Shown piece after piece: positions 32,707 through 41,315 of a stretch of 44,557 nucleotides of DNA. This stretch comes from Pseudomonas sp. ACN8. GTDB lineage: Bacteria; Pseudomonadota; Gammaproteobacteria; Pseudomonadales; Pseudomonadaceae. The notes below the pieces were generated by a model, which was not told the DNA's origin, made no database searches, and saw nothing but the letters and a program-made list of their open reading frames with translations. Where the stretch lies: NCBI RefSeq assembly GCF_002303925.1, contig NZ_MRCS01000052.1, positions 1 to 44,557 on the forward strand. The letters run 5' to 3'. Both the position numbers and the translations under genes were made by a program. Numbering within the stretch: position 1 is the first letter of the stretch; each line of letters begins with the position of its first letter.

Positions 32707-33819
32707 ATGCAACGCATCGACCACAAACTGCCCTGGAGCCACCTGGGCAGCGAGCGCACCCTCAGCGTGTTTCGTTATGGCGCGGGCACGCGCAAGGTGT
32801 ACATCCAGGCCAGCCTGCACGCCGACGAATTGCCGGGCATGCGCACGGCCTGGGAGTTGAAGAAACGCCTGGCCGAACTTGAACAGCAGGGACAATTGAA
32901 GGGTGTGATCGAACTGGTGCCGGTGGCCAATCCCATAGGCCTCGACCAGCACGTGCAAGGCAGCCACATGGGGCGTTTCGAGCTCGGCAGCGGCAAGAAC
33001 TTCAACCGCTCGTTCGTCGAACTCAGTGCACCGGTGGCCGCGTTGATCGGTGATCGTCTCGGCAACGATGCCCAAGCCAACATCGCGCTGATTCGTCAGA
33101 CCATGGGCCAGGTCCTCGACGGCTTGCCGGCAGCGCCATCGCAGCTGGAAGCCATGCACCGCCTGTTGCTGCGCCATGCCTGCGACGCCGACATCACCCT
33201 CGACCTGCATTGCGATTTCGATGCGGCCATTCACATCTACGCATTGCCGCAGCACTGGCCGCAGTGGCAATCCCTGGCGGCGCGCCTGAAGGCCGGCGTG
33301 GCGCTATTGTGTGAAGACTCCGGCGGCAGTTCGTTCGATGAATCCTGTTCTTCGCCATGGTTGCGCCTGGCCAGGGCGTTCCCGGCGGCGGCGATTCCAC
33401 CGGCCAACCTGGCGACCACCCTGGAACTGGGCAGCATGGGCGACACCCGGGTCGACCAGGCCCAGGCCAATTGCGAGGCCATCCTCGGGTTCCTCGCCGA
33501 GCAGGGTTTCATCTCCGGCACCTGGCCGGCGGCACCGGCCGAATGCTGTGAGGGCATGCCGTTCGAAGGCACCGAGTACCTGTTCGCCCCGCATCACGGC
33601 GTGGTCAGCTTCCTGCGCGAGGCCGGGGAGTGGGTGGAGAAGGGCGATGCACTGTTCGAGGTGGTCGACCCATTGAACGACAAGGTCACCACCGTGCAGG
33701 CCGGCACCAGTGGCGTGCTGTTTGCCATCGACCGTGGGCGCTACACCCAGCCGGGCAGCTGGCAGGCGAAAGTCGCCGGGCGCGAGCCGATTCGGGTGGG
33801 CAAGTTGATCAACGACTGA
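32707..33819 (+). CDS. Succinylglutamate desuccinylase/aspartoacylase family protein (AotO-like)
   Basis: This 370-residue predicted zinc hydrolase of the M14-like AstE/aspartoacylase family resembles AotO, encoded within the P. aeruginosa aotJQMOP arginine transport operon. Zinc ligands are visible as His and Glu in ASLHADELPG and a later His in LDLHCD. A C-terminal beta-rich domain (about 285-365) reads HHGVVSFLREAGEWVEKGDALFEV. The function of AotO itself is unsettled. CAGGAG precedes the ATG. Although it follows the AotJ-like gene, a terminator and REPIN separate them. Confidence 0.85.
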   Translation: MQRIDHKLPWSHLGSERTLSVFRYGAGTRKVYIQASLHADELPGMRTAWELKKRLAELEQQGQLKGVIELVPVANPIGLDQHVQGSHMGRFELGSGKNFNRSFVELSAPVAALIGDRLGNDAQANIALIRQTMGQVLDGLPAAPSQLEAMHRLLLRHACDADITLDLHCDFDAAIHIYALPQHWPQWQSLAARLKAGVALLCEDSGGSSFDESCSSPWLRLARAFPAAAIPPANLATTLELGSMGDTRVDQAQANCEAILGFLAEQGFISGTWPAAPAECCEGMPFEGTEYLFAPHHGVVSFLREAGEWVEKGDALFEVVDPLNDKVTTVQAGTSGVLFAIDRGRYTQPGSWQAKVAGREPIRVGKLIND

Positions 33820-33849
33820 TCCAGGTACTTCGCTGTCTGTCCTGGCCTC

Positions 33850-33914
33850 ATCGCGAGCAGGCTCGCTCCTACGGTGGAATGCATTTCATATGTAGGAGCG
33901 AGCCTGCTCGCGAT
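33850..33914. repeat. REPIN, short and variant
   Basis: Inverted arms TCGCGAGCAGGCTCGCTCCT and TAGGAGCGAGCCTGCTCGCG are closer together than elsewhere and carry the TCCTAC variant of the family. Confidence 0.9.
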
Positions 33915-34001
33915 GACGGCACCCGCCACGCTAGAGATGCCTCTGCCTACTGACCAGTGTTAGGCTCTTCCCCGAATCCTGCATTCAGTGAAGGAAGCCC
34001 C

Positions 34002-34718
34002 ATGTTGAAGATGCTCGCGCTGCTCACGCTCTTGCTATCCACCGCCGTCCACGCCCAAACCCCGCTGCAAACCGACCTGCCGCTCAAGTACCTGGCGCAG
34101 GCCAGCGCCGATTCGACCCATCAACCCCTGGTGATTTTTCTCCACGGTTACGGCAGTAACGAGCAGGACCTGTTCGATATCAAGGATGGCTTGCCCAAGT
34201 CCTACACCTACCTGTCGGTGCGGGCGCCGATGGTGATGCAAGAGGGTAGCTACCAGTGGTTTCGCAAGAAGGGCGAAGGGGCCTACAACGGCGAGACCGA
34301 TGATCTGAAGTCCAGCGGCCAATTGCTGCTGGATTTCGTCGCACAGGCCACGAAGAAATATCAGACCGAACCCGAGAAGGTGTTCCTGGTCGGTTTCAGC
34401 CAGGGCGCGATCATGTCCTACGAAACAGGCTTGCGGCATCCCGAGGCGCTCGGCGGGATCGCTGCGTTGAGCGGGCGGATTCTGCCGGTGCTCAAGTCCG
34501 AGCTCCAACCGGATGAAAAACGCCAGTCGCTGGCTATTTTCATCGGTCATGGCGAACAGGACAAACGCTTGCCATTGAGCGACGGCACCGAAGCCAACAG
34601 CCTGTTGCAGAGCGTGTCACTCGAGCCCGAGTTTCACGCTTACCCCGGTGTCGGTCACAGCATCAGTGCCGACGAGGTACAGGATCTGAGCGCCTGGTTG
34701 CAGCGTCTCAACCCTTGA
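34002..34718 (+). CDS. Exported carboxylesterase/phospholipase-type hydrolase
   Basis: This 238-residue alpha/beta hydrolase has a signal peptide (cleavage near TAVHA, residue 18) and the triad Ser133 (GFSQGA), Asp187 (GHGEQD) and His219 (GVGHS). This is the acyl-protein thioesterase/carboxylesterase subgroup, here probably periplasmic. FLHGYGSNEQDL gives the oxyanion region. AAGGAAG precedes the ATG. It is convergent with the next gene, their stops being only three bases apart. Confidence 0.87.
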   Translation: MLKMLALLTLLLSTAVHAQTPLQTDLPLKYLAQASADSTHQPLVIFLHGYGSNEQDLFDIKDGLPKSYTYLSVRAPMVMQEGSYQWFRKKGEGAYNGETDDLKSSGQLLLDFVAQATKKYQTEPEKVFLVGFSQGAIMSYETGLRHPEALGGIAALSGRILPVLKSELQPDEKRQSLAIFIGHGEQDKRLPLSDGTEANSLLQSVSLEPEFHAYPGVGHSISADEVQDLSAWLQRLNP

Positions 34719-34721
34719 GCC

Positions 34722-35288
34722 TCATTTTCCGCTGACGATCTGTTTGACCAGGGTTTCGTGGGCCGCCATGTCGCCTGGGCGGGAAATCACCTGGATCACC
34801 GCCATGCGGGTGCCGGATGCCGCCATCAACGTGGTGGTGAGGGTCATGCCACCGCCCTGGGTGGCAGTGCCGTCGATCTGGCGCAGGCCCAGCCCGTTTG
34901 TCCGGGTCAGGGCTTTCTCGCTGAGCTTGTTGTAGTCGGGCAGGGATTTGTGTTGCGCCGCATCGAAGTCGGCCACGGTGCCGTCGAGGAACCCGCCGTC
35001 GTTGTCCTTGACGCTGATACCGTTGGGCAGGGTGTTTTCAGCGGCAATCACCACGGTCTTGGTGGTCTCGTTGCTGTACAGGGTGCCGCTGGCACCGTCC
35101 GGGCTGGCCGGCAGCGGGTTGGCGATGAAACCCTTGGGCAGGTTGAAGGTGAACTTGCTGCCGAGCATCGAGACTTTATGGGCGGGCGTATTGCTGGAAG
35201 CGGCCTTGGCGGCCTGCGCATTCAAAGCCCCAAGGCCGGTAGCGACGGCCAACAGAAGGACAAGGGCTTTTTTACTCAACAATGACAT
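34722..35288 (-). CDS. Exported protein of unknown function
   Basis: This 188-residue protein has a signal peptide (residues 1-26, ALNAQA). The mature part begins SSNTPAHKVSMLGSKFTFNLPKGF and ends with ISRPGDMAAHETLVKQIVSGK, a pattern like the small DcrB/PsbP-like fold proteins, but I am not sure of that. No catalytic motif is visible. It lies alone between a convergent esterase and a membrane protein gene. Confidence 0.75.
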   Translation of the reverse strand: MSLLSKKALVLLLAVATGLGALNAQAAKAASSNTPAHKVSMLGSKFTFNLPKGFIANPLPASPDGASGTLYSNETTKTVVIAAENTLPNGISVKDNDGGFLDGTVADFDAAQHKSLPDYNKLSEKALTRTNGLGLRQIDGTATQGGGMTLTTTLMAASGTRMAVIQVISRPGDMAAHETLVKQIVSGK

Positions 35289-35426
35289 CGGGATCTCCAG
35301 GGATGGGCGCGCGGTGGGGCGCGATCATCCCATGGAGGTTGCGATGCATTCCAGTGTGCTCTACCCAGCGGTCGCCTTGGCCAAGTATCCACCTATGCTG
35401 AGGACAGCCCGATGAGCTGATGCAGC

Positions 35427-36221
35427 TTAGCGTTTGATGGCTGCTCCTTCAGTGTCAGTCGCCGGGCCCGCCGGCCGCGCCAGCAAACGCTTGGTCACGC
35501 CCAGCATGGCCACCGACACCGCGACGCCCAGTACAAAAGCGTTCATTCCCATCGTCGGCAGGGCCAGGGCCAACACCAGGCAGAAGGCGGCGAACGAGTA
35601 CATGCCGGTGGCGGTGGCGCACAACAGCGCGGCGGTGAAGGCCGGGCCACGGGTTTGCTGGGAGAATACCGCCATCACGCTGCCCAATACCGGGAACACC
35701 GCCAGCAGGCCGCTCCAGCGGTCGCCGACGGTGCTGGCCAGCAGAGTCACGATCAGGGTGAGCAACGCACCGGCCACCATGCGCAACAGGAGTTTGTCGG
35801 ACTTCGGTGCCGGACCACTGAGCACCGGTTGCACGGTGGGGAACAAGTACGGTGCAGCGAGCAGCGCGGTGGCGGCGGAGCACACCGAAAACATCAGGGA
35901 GGCCGGGATCAGCGACAGGGCAACCGCCACCAGTGCCCAGACCGACAGTGAGATCAGCAGCGCCAGCGGCCATCCGGCCCGTTGTGCGACTTGGGCGTAA
36001 GTCACGCAGAACGCAATCATCGCGAACATGGCCGACAGCGCGGCGGTGGCCGATTGCGCGGCGAACGCCTGGCCTTGTTCGAGGGCGAGGAACAACAGGA
36101 TCGGTCCGACCACTACCGGCAACCCCGATAACCAACCGGCCACGCTCGGCCCCCAGCGTTTGCCCGCCAGGGAAATCAGTAGCAGGAAGCCTGGGATCAC
36201 CAGCAATTTGAGGATCAACAC
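35427..36221 (-). CDS. Polytopic inner-membrane protein of unknown function
   Basis: This is a hydrophobic protein of about 264 residues with eight or nine predicted membrane helices and almost no soluble domain. It begins LILKLLVIPGFLLLISLAGK and has a conserved-looking GWLSGLPVVVGPILLFLALEQG. I chose the GTG at 36221 because GGAG lies 8 bases before it; GTG 36227 and ATG 36266 are in-frame alternatives, the last adding a soluble Cys-containing leader. A perfect palindrome at 36292-36311 upstream is a likely operator. No transport family is recognised. Confidence 0.8.
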   Translation of the reverse strand: MLILKLLVIPGFLLLISLAGKRWGPSVAGWLSGLPVVVGPILLFLALEQGQAFAAQSATAALSAMFAMIAFCVTYAQVAQRAGWPLALLISLSVWALVAVALSLIPASLMFSVCSAATALLAAPYLFPTVQPVLSGPAPKSDKLLLRMVAGALLTLIVTLLASTVGDRWSGLLAVFPVLGSVMAVFSQQTRGPAFTAALLCATATGMYSFAAFCLVLALALPTMGMNAFVLGVAVSVAMLGVTKRLLARPAGPATDTEGAAIKR

Positions 36222-36291
36222 GCGCACGTCTCCGACCTGTGTGAAGTGGCAACGGTAACATTGCATCGGGTAGATTGCTTTATTTGTATGT

Positions 36292-36311
36292 GGATTTTGT
36301 ATACAAAATCC
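36292..36311. promoter_or_regulatory. Perfect 20-bp palindrome, candidate operator
   Basis: GGATTTTGTATACAAAATCC reads the same on both strands. Its centre TTGTATACAA resembles sites of FadR-subfamily GntR regulators. It lies about 70 bp upstream of the preferred start of the membrane protein gene. No GntR gene is in the window. Confidence 0.6.
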
Positions 36312-36425
36312 AAGCCCTTTGAAAATTGTGCGAAAGGTCTTTGCGCATACGTTTTTTGGACATCCCGCGATGGGGTCAATCCGCTATGGTTGAATCTGCA
36401 GTTTTTGAGGTGACAGTTCGGGCCT

Positions 36426-36501
36426 CATCGCGAGCAGGCTCGCTCCCACAGTTAACTTTCTGTGACCACAAATCCCCTGTGTGAGCGAGCCTGCTCGCGA
36501 A
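36426..36501. repeat. REPIN
   Basis: Inverted REP arms at about 36426-36450 and 36479-36501; the right arm has a GTGTGAGCG variant. Outside this, the palindrome at 36292 and the terminator at 36541, the 36267-36633 stretch shows no gene. Confidence 0.9.
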
Positions 36502-36540
36502 GAACGATGACTCGGTCCACCTGAAAAAACGCAGGCAAAA

Positions 36541-36578
36541 AAGAACCCGGTACGACTTGCATCGTACCGGGTGTTTTT
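36541..36578. terminator. Rho-independent terminator of the dhc-atoB operon
   Basis: ACCCGGTACGA (36545-36555) pairs exactly with TCGTACCGGGT (36562-36572). On the minus strand it is followed by TTCTTTTTT and on the plus strand by GTTTTT, so it works in both directions and lies just after the atoB stop. Confidence 0.92.
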
Positions 36579-36633
36579 CCAGGCGGTCACGGATCTTCGT
36601 GGGTCCCCGCGCCGTCTGTTGAACGCTGTTGGC

Positions 36634-37815
36634 TTACGCCCGTTCGAGCGCCAGTGCCACGCCCTGACCACCACCGATACACAGGGTGGCGAGGCCTTTT
36701 TTGGCGTCGCGCTTGAGCATTTCATGCAGCAGGGTCACCAGCACGCGGCAACCCGAGGCACCGATCGGGTGACCCAGGGCGATGGCGCCGCCGTTGACGT
36801 TGACCTTGTTCAAGTCCCATTCCAGGTCCTTGGCCACCGCCAGCGATTGCGCGGCGAAGGCTTCGTTGGCTTCAACCAGCTCAAGCTGGTCGATGCTCCA
36901 GCCGGCCTTGTCCAGGCAGCGGCGAGTGGCCGACACCGGGCCGATGCCCATGATCGCCGGATCGACGCCTGCGTTGGCGTAGGCAGCGATTTTCGCCAGT
37001 ACCGGCAGGCCGAGGGCCTTGGCTTTTTCCGCGCTCATCAGGATCACGGCCGCGGCGCCGTCGTTCAGCGACGAAGCGTTGCCGGCGGTCACCGAACCGT
37101 CCTTCTTGAAGGCGGCTTTGAGTTTGCCCAAGGATTCGGCGGTGGTGCCGGCCCGTGGTTGCTCGTCGGTGGCGAAGGACAGCGGATCGCCCTTGCGCTG
37201 CGGGATCAGGATCGGGGTGATTTCATCGACGAAGCGCCCGGCTTCGATGGCGGCTACGGCTTTCTGCTGCGAGGCGGCGGCGAACGCGTCCTGCTGCTCG
37301 CGAGTCAGGCTGTATTTCTCGGCCAGGTTCTCGGCGGTGATGCCCATGTGGTAATCGTTGAACGCATCCCACAGGCCATCGCTGATCATGGTGTCGACGA
37401 TTTGCCCGTTGCCCATGCGCAGGCCGGTGCGGGCGCCGGGCATGACGTAGTTGGCCAGGCTCATGTTTTCCTGGCCGCCGGCGATGATCACCTCGGCGTC
37501 GCCGCAGCGGATCGCCTGGGCGCCCAGGTGCAGGGCTTTAAGACCCGAGCCGCAGACCTTGTTCAGGGTCATGGCCGGTACGGCGAAGGGCAGGCCGGCC
37601 TTGATCGCGGCCTGGCGCGCAGGGTTTTGCCCGGCGCCGGCAGTCAGTACCTGGCCCATGATCACTTCATCGACTTGTGCAGGGTCCAGGCCGGTTTGCG
37701 CCAGCAGCTGGCGGATCACCGCAGCGCCCAGGTCAACCGCGGACACATTGGCCAGGGATCCCTGGAAGCTGCCGATCGCGGTGCGCGTGGCGGCAACAAT
37801 GACGACTTCTTGCAT
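36634..37815 (-). CDS. atoB: Acetyl-CoA C-acetyltransferase (thiolase)
   Basis: This 393-residue thiolase cleaves acetoacetyl-CoA with CoA to two acetyl-CoA. Catalytic residues are visible: Cys88 (KVCGSG), His349 (GHPIGASG) and Cys379 (LCIGGGQG). ATG 37815 (MQEVVIVAATRT) with AGGAA is preferred to an in-frame start at 37830. It is the last gene of an operon with the two CoA-transferase subunits, 11 bp downstream of dhcB, and completes conversion of the 3-keto acid to acetyl-CoA. Confidence 0.94.
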   Translation of the reverse strand: MQEVVIVAATRTAIGSFQGSLANVSAVDLGAAVIRQLLAQTGLDPAQVDEVIMGQVLTAGAGQNPARQAAIKAGLPFAVPAMTLNKVCGSGLKALHLGAQAIRCGDAEVIIAGGQENMSLANYVMPGARTGLRMGNGQIVDTMISDGLWDAFNDYHMGITAENLAEKYSLTREQQDAFAAASQQKAVAAIEAGRFVDEITPILIPQRKGDPLSFATDEQPRAGTTAESLGKLKAAFKKDGSVTAGNASSLNDGAAAVILMSAEKAKALGLPVLAKIAAYANAGVDPAIMGIGPVSATRRCLDKAGWSIDQLELVEANEAFAAQSLAVAKDLEWDLNKVNVNGGAIALGHPIGASGCRVLVTLLHEMLKRDAKKGLATLCIGGGQGVALALERA

Positions 37816-37826
37816 GGAATGATTCC

Positions 37827-38492
37827 TCACTGGGCAGCGAACTGCATTTCCGGTACGTGGTCCGGCACGATCAGTTTACCGGCTGTTTTGGCGACGATCT
37901 CTTCGACGCTGACGCCCGGCGCACGTTCTTTGAGAATGAACGCGCCGTTTTCGATTTCCAGATAGGCCAGGTCGGTCAGTACACGCTTGATGCACCCGGC
38001 GCCGGTCAGCGGCAGGCTGCATTGGGACAACAGCTTGGACTCACCGTCCTTGGAAGCGTGGGTCATGATGACGATGATGTTGTCGGCGCCGGCCACCAGG
38101 TCCATCGCGCCGCCCATGCCCTTGACCAGTTTGCCGGGGATCATCCACGAGGCGATATTGCCTTGCACGTCCACTTCGAACGCGCCCAGCACGGTCAGGT
38201 CGACATGACCGCCGCGGATCATCGCGAAGGACTCGGCGGAGGAGAAAATCGACGCGCCGGTGCGTGCGGTCACGGTTTGCTTGCCGGCGTTGATCATGTC
38301 GGCATCGATGGTTTCTTCGGTAGGAAACGGACCCATGCCCAGCAGGCCGTTTTCCGACTGCAGCATGACTTCCATGCCTTCGGGGATGTAGTTGGCGACC
38401 AGGGTCGGAATGCCGATGCCCAGGTTCACGTAGAAGCCGTCCTGCATTTCGCGGGCGACGCGTTGAGCCATTTGTTCGCGGGAAAGTGCCAT
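37827..38492 (-). CDS. dhcB: 3-keto acid CoA-transferase subunit B (dehydrocarnitine type)
   Basis: This 221-residue beta subunit of a family I CoA-transferase has the catalytic Glu47 in the SENG motif (QSENGLLGMG). Gene order dhcA-dhcB-atoB with a divergent LysR gene equals PA1998-PA2001 of P. aeruginosa, where DhcAB is needed for dehydrocarnitine use in carnitine catabolism. Annotation as succinyl-CoA:acetoacetate CoA-transferase (ScoB/AtoA) is an equal possibility from sequence alone. It follows dhcA by 36 bp. Confidence 0.88.
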   Translation of the reverse strand: MALSREQMAQRVAREMQDGFYVNLGIGIPTLVANYIPEGMEVMLQSENGLLGMGPFPTEETIDADMINAGKQTVTARTGASIFSSAESFAMIRGGHVDLTVLGAFEVDVQGNIASWMIPGKLVKGMGGAMDLVAGADNIIVIMTHASKDGESKLLSQCSLPLTGAGCIKRVLTDLAYLEIENGAFILKERAPGVSVEEIVAKTAGKLIVPDHVPEMQFAAQ

Positions 38493-38528
38493 TGTCGTTA
38501 TTCCTTCATTCGGTCCGGGGGCAGGGGA

Positions 38529-39227
38529 TCACTTACGCACGGTGCGCTGTTCGATGCGCTTCTCGAACGTGCCGCAGATGATCCGGTCGACGTAGATGCC
38601 AGGGGTGTGGATCTGCGCCGGGTCCAGCTCGCCGGGTTCGACGATTTCTTCGACTTCGACCACGGTGATCTTGCCGGCGGTGGCCGCCAGCGGGTTGAAG
38701 TTCTGGGCGGTGTGGCGATAGATCACGTTACCGAAATGGTCGGCTTTCCAGCCTTTGACGATGGCGAAGTCGCCGGTGATGGATTCTTCCATCAGGTACT
38801 TGCGGCCATGGAATTCGCGGACTTCCTTGCCTTCGGCGACTGGAGTGCCAACGCCGGTGGCGGTGAAAAAGGCCGGGATGCCGGCGCCGCCTGCGCGCAT
38901 TTTTTCGGCGAGGGTGCCTTGCGGGGTCAGGGTGACTTCGATTTCGCCCTTGAGCAGTTGCTCTTCGAACAGCTTGTTTTCGCCGACATAGGAGGCCACC
39001 ACTTTGCTGATCTGGCGGTCGGTCAGCAGTACGCCCAGGCCGAAACCGTCGACGCCGCAGTTATTGGAAACCACGGTGAGATCGCGGGTGCCCTTGCGCT
39101 TGATCTCGTTGATCAGGTTCTCCGGGATCCCGCACAGGCCGAAGCCGCCGGCGATCACGGTCATGCCGTCTTCAAGACCTGCCAGTGCTTCCTCGTAGGA
39201 ACTCACGCGCTTGTCGAAACCTGCCAT
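38529..39227 (-). CDS. dhcA: 3-keto acid CoA-transferase subunit A (dehydrocarnitine type)
   Basis: This 232-residue alpha subunit has the CoA-binding glycine-rich motif GGFGLCGIPENLI and the late EVEEIVEPGELDPAQIHTPG region of the family. It pairs with the B subunit to transfer CoA onto a short 3-keto acid. ATG 39227 follows AGAGGTG; a longer frame to 39632 runs antisense into the LysR gene and is not real. It is the first gene of the operon and probably activated by the divergent LysR regulator. Confidence 0.9.
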   Translation of the reverse strand: MAGFDKRVSSYEEALAGLEDGMTVIAGGFGLCGIPENLINEIKRKGTRDLTVVSNNCGVDGFGLGVLLTDRQISKVVASYVGENKLFEEQLLKGEIEVTLTPQGTLAEKMRAGGAGIPAFFTATGVGTPVAEGKEVREFHGRKYLMEESITGDFAIVKGWKADHFGNVIYRHTAQNFNPLAATAGKITVVEVEEIVEPGELDPAQIHTPGIYVDRIICGTFEKRIEQRTVRK

Positions 39228-39326
39228 ATGCACCTCTTTTATTCTTTGTGGGCGGCTGGCTAGCCGAATGGGATGGAGTGTCTCGCTGTGAGATTCATTT
39301 GTTAAGTTGTTTTTTAGAGCGGATTG

Positions 39327-39342
39327 ATTGATAAAGCTCAAT
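39327..39342. promoter_or_regulatory. Candidate LysR operator between dhcA and its regulator
   Basis: ATTGA-N6-TCAAT is a perfect 5-bp dyad in the A/T-rich 175-bp region between dhcA and the divergent LysR gene. This is the usual place and kind of site for a LysR-type regulator. The base-pair match alone is modest. Confidence 0.45.
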
Positions 39343-39402
39343 AATGTTTTGTCTCTTCTATTGCAGCTTAGAACCTGAAGCTTACAACCGGAGCATCGCC
39401 CC

Positions 39403-40305
39403 ATGACCGTCAAGCAGATCCGCGCCTTTCTGGCCGTGGCCCAGAGCCTGAGCTTTGCCGTGGCCTGCGAGCGCCTGCACCTGTCGCAATCGGCCCTGAG
39501 CCTGACCATCAAGGCGCTGGAGGAGGGCTTGGGCGGGCGCTTGTTCACCCGTAACACACGTAACGTGTCGCTCACCGCCGAAGGCGAATCCCTGGTGCCG
39601 CTGGCGCGCCGCTTGATCGCCGACTGGGACAATGTCGAGGATGAACTGCGTCAGCGCTTCACCCTGCAGCGCGGTCGCGTGACCCTGGCGGCGATGCCGT
39701 CGTTTGCCGGCAACCTGCTGCCGCCGATCCTCAAGACCTTCCGCGCGCGCTATCCGAATGTCAACGTGACGGTCAATGACGTGATCAACGAACAAGTGCT
39801 GGAAATGGTCCGTGACCGCCAGGTGGAACTGGGGGTGGCGTTCGAGCCGACCCAGAGCTCGTCGCTGCAATTCACACCGTTGTACATCGACCGATTCGTC
39901 GCGGTGGTGCCCCTGGATTCGGCGCTGGCCGAACTCGACGACATCGACTGGCAGACCCTGCTCAAGGAACCCTTCATTACCTTGCAGCGACCGTCGACGG
40001 TGCGGGTGATGCTGGAAGAACACTTGCAGGCCCGGGGCATGAAGCTGCCGGTGGAGTTTGAAAGCCATCAACTGGCGACGGTCGGGCGCATGGTCGCCAG
40101 CGGCCTGGGCGTGAGCGCGGTGCCGGCCTTGTGCGCCGGGCAGATGCGCGAACTGGGGGCGCGTTGCATTACCTTGCGCAACCCTGTGGTGGAGCGGGCG
40201 CTGGGGGTGCTGACGTTGCCGGGGGGAGAGCTGTCGGCGGCGGCGCAGGCGTTGTTTGATGTGCTCAAAGAGGAAAATCTTGGGCAGCGAGTTGCCATGA
40301 GCTGA
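39403..40305 (+). CDS. LysR-family regulator of the dhc operon (DhcR-like)
   Basis: This 300-residue LysR regulator has the N-terminal HTH (KQIRAFLAVAQSLSFAVACE, then LSQSALSLTIKALEEGLGGR) and a substrate-binding domain at about 90-295. Its divergent position next to dhcA-dhcB-atoB equals that of PA1998 (DhcR) in P. aeruginosa, so carnitine-derived metabolites are the likely effectors. The ATG at 39403 follows a CGGAG at 39390-39394. Confidence 0.9.
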   Translation: MTVKQIRAFLAVAQSLSFAVACERLHLSQSALSLTIKALEEGLGGRLFTRNTRNVSLTAEGESLVPLARRLIADWDNVEDELRQRFTLQRGRVTLAAMPSFAGNLLPPILKTFRARYPNVNVTVNDVINEQVLEMVRDRQVELGVAFEPTQSSSLQFTPLYIDRFVAVVPLDSALAELDDIDWQTLLKEPFITLQRPSTVRVMLEEHLQARGMKLPVEFESHQLATVGRMVASGLGVSAVPALCAGQMRELGARCITLRNPVVERALGVLTLPGGELSAAAQALFDVLKEENLGQRVAMS

Positions 40306-40317
40306 TCACAATCCTCT

Positions 40318-40406
40318 GTAGGAGCGAGCCTGCTCGCGATGGCGGTGTGTCAGTTGACAAAGATGTTGTATGTGCCGGCCCCATCGCGAGCAGGCTCACT
40401 CCTACA
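40318..40406. repeat. REPIN
   Basis: Inverted arms GTAGGAGCGAGCCTGCTCGC and the inverse ending CTCACTCCTAC, between the LysR gene and the convergent sirtuin gene. The TCCTAC variant is used. Confidence 0.92.
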
Positions 40407-40420
40407 GGGATCGGGTTTCG

Positions 40421-41191
40421 TCAGTTGCCAAGTAGCTTCGCCAATACTGGCAACAACCGCTCGCACGACTCCTCGATCTTCAAATCCAGCATCTCATCGG
40501 CCCGGGTCTTGCCCAGGTTGATCGCAATCAACGGCTTGCCCTGATCCACCACCGCCCGGCACAAGCGAAACGCCGAATAGGCCATCAACGACGAGCCAAT
40601 CACCAACAGCCCCGCAGCCTGTTCGACGGCGGCCATCGCCTTGGCCGCCGTGGCCTGTGCGACGTTCTCGCCAAAAAACACCACATCCGGCTTCATCCGT
40701 TCCCCGGCGCAATGCGGACAGCGGGGGACCTTGAAGCGTTCCTCGAAGGCCGGGTCGAGCAAGGTGTCGCCGTCCGGCGCCTGCATCGCGTCGACGCCGG
40801 CCAGGTAGGGGTTCTGTGTTTCCATCAGGTACTGGATCGAATCGCGTTCACTGCGCTGGCCGCAATCCAGGCACAACACCCGGTGCAGACTGCCGTGGAG
40901 TTCGATCACGTCACGGCTGCCGGCCTGGTCGTGCAGGGTGTCGACGTTCTGGGTGATCAGCCCGCTGATCTGCCGCGTGCCTTGCAAGCGGGCCAGGGTG
41001 TCGTGGGCCACGTTCGGTTGTGCCAGTCGCACCCGTGGCCAGCCGAGCATCGCCCGCGCCCAATAGCGTCGCCGGGACTCCGGGATACCCGAGGGCGTGC
41101 TGATACCGGCACCGGTCAGCACTGCAAACGGCGCGTCGGCCATGAACTGATGGAGGCGATCGAGTTGGTCACGGGTCTGGCGATCGAGCAT
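40421..41191 (-). CDS. Sir2-family NAD-dependent deacetylase with shortened cofactor loop
   Basis: This 256-residue sirtuin homologue has GAGIS (27-31), QNVD (81-84), catalytic His99, zinc Cys107/Cys110 and Cys158/Cys161, and GSSLMAYSAF. The NAD motif normally read GIPDYRD, and the flexible cofactor loop after it, are altered: GIP is followed at once by ESRRRYWARAMLGW. Relatives I recall from Pseudomonas have about 24 more residues here and are about 280 long. An in-frame deletion near bases 41072-41086 is the simplest explanation. An Arg still sits at the motif position (GIPESR), so partial function cannot be ruled out. Confidence 0.85.
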   Translation of the reverse strand: MLDRQTRDQLDRLHQFMADAPFAVLTGAGISTPSGIPESRRRYWARAMLGWPRVRLAQPNVAHDTLARLQGTRQISGLITQNVDTLHDQAGSRDVIELHGSLHRVLCLDCGQRSERDSIQYLMETQNPYLAGVDAMQAPDGDTLLDPAFEERFKVPRCPHCAGERMKPDVVFFGENVAQATAAKAMAAVEQAAGLLVIGSSLMAYSAFRLCRAVVDQGKPLIAINLGKTRADEMLDLKIEESCERLLPVLAKLLGN

Positions 41192-41202
41192 GCCGGGAAA
41201 CC

Positions 41203-41299
41203 TGTAGGAGCGAGCTTGCTCGCGATGGAGTGTCAGTCGTCATCAATATAGCTGACACACCATCGTCGGAATGCCGCCCGGACCAAGCTCGCTCCTACA
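41203..41299. repeat. REPIN with a decayed right arm
   Basis: The left arm GTAGGAGCGAGCTTGCTCGC is intact. The right arm reads GGACCAAGCTCGCTCCTAC, having lost the usual TCGCGAG start. Confidence 0.85.
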
Positions 41300-41315
41300 G
41301 AGATGGCGGCGGGGA

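Noticed and set aside
38529..39632. 367-residue version of DhcA
   Set aside because: The N-terminal extension is antisense to the divergent LysR gene; ATG 39227 has a ribosome site and fits the family length.
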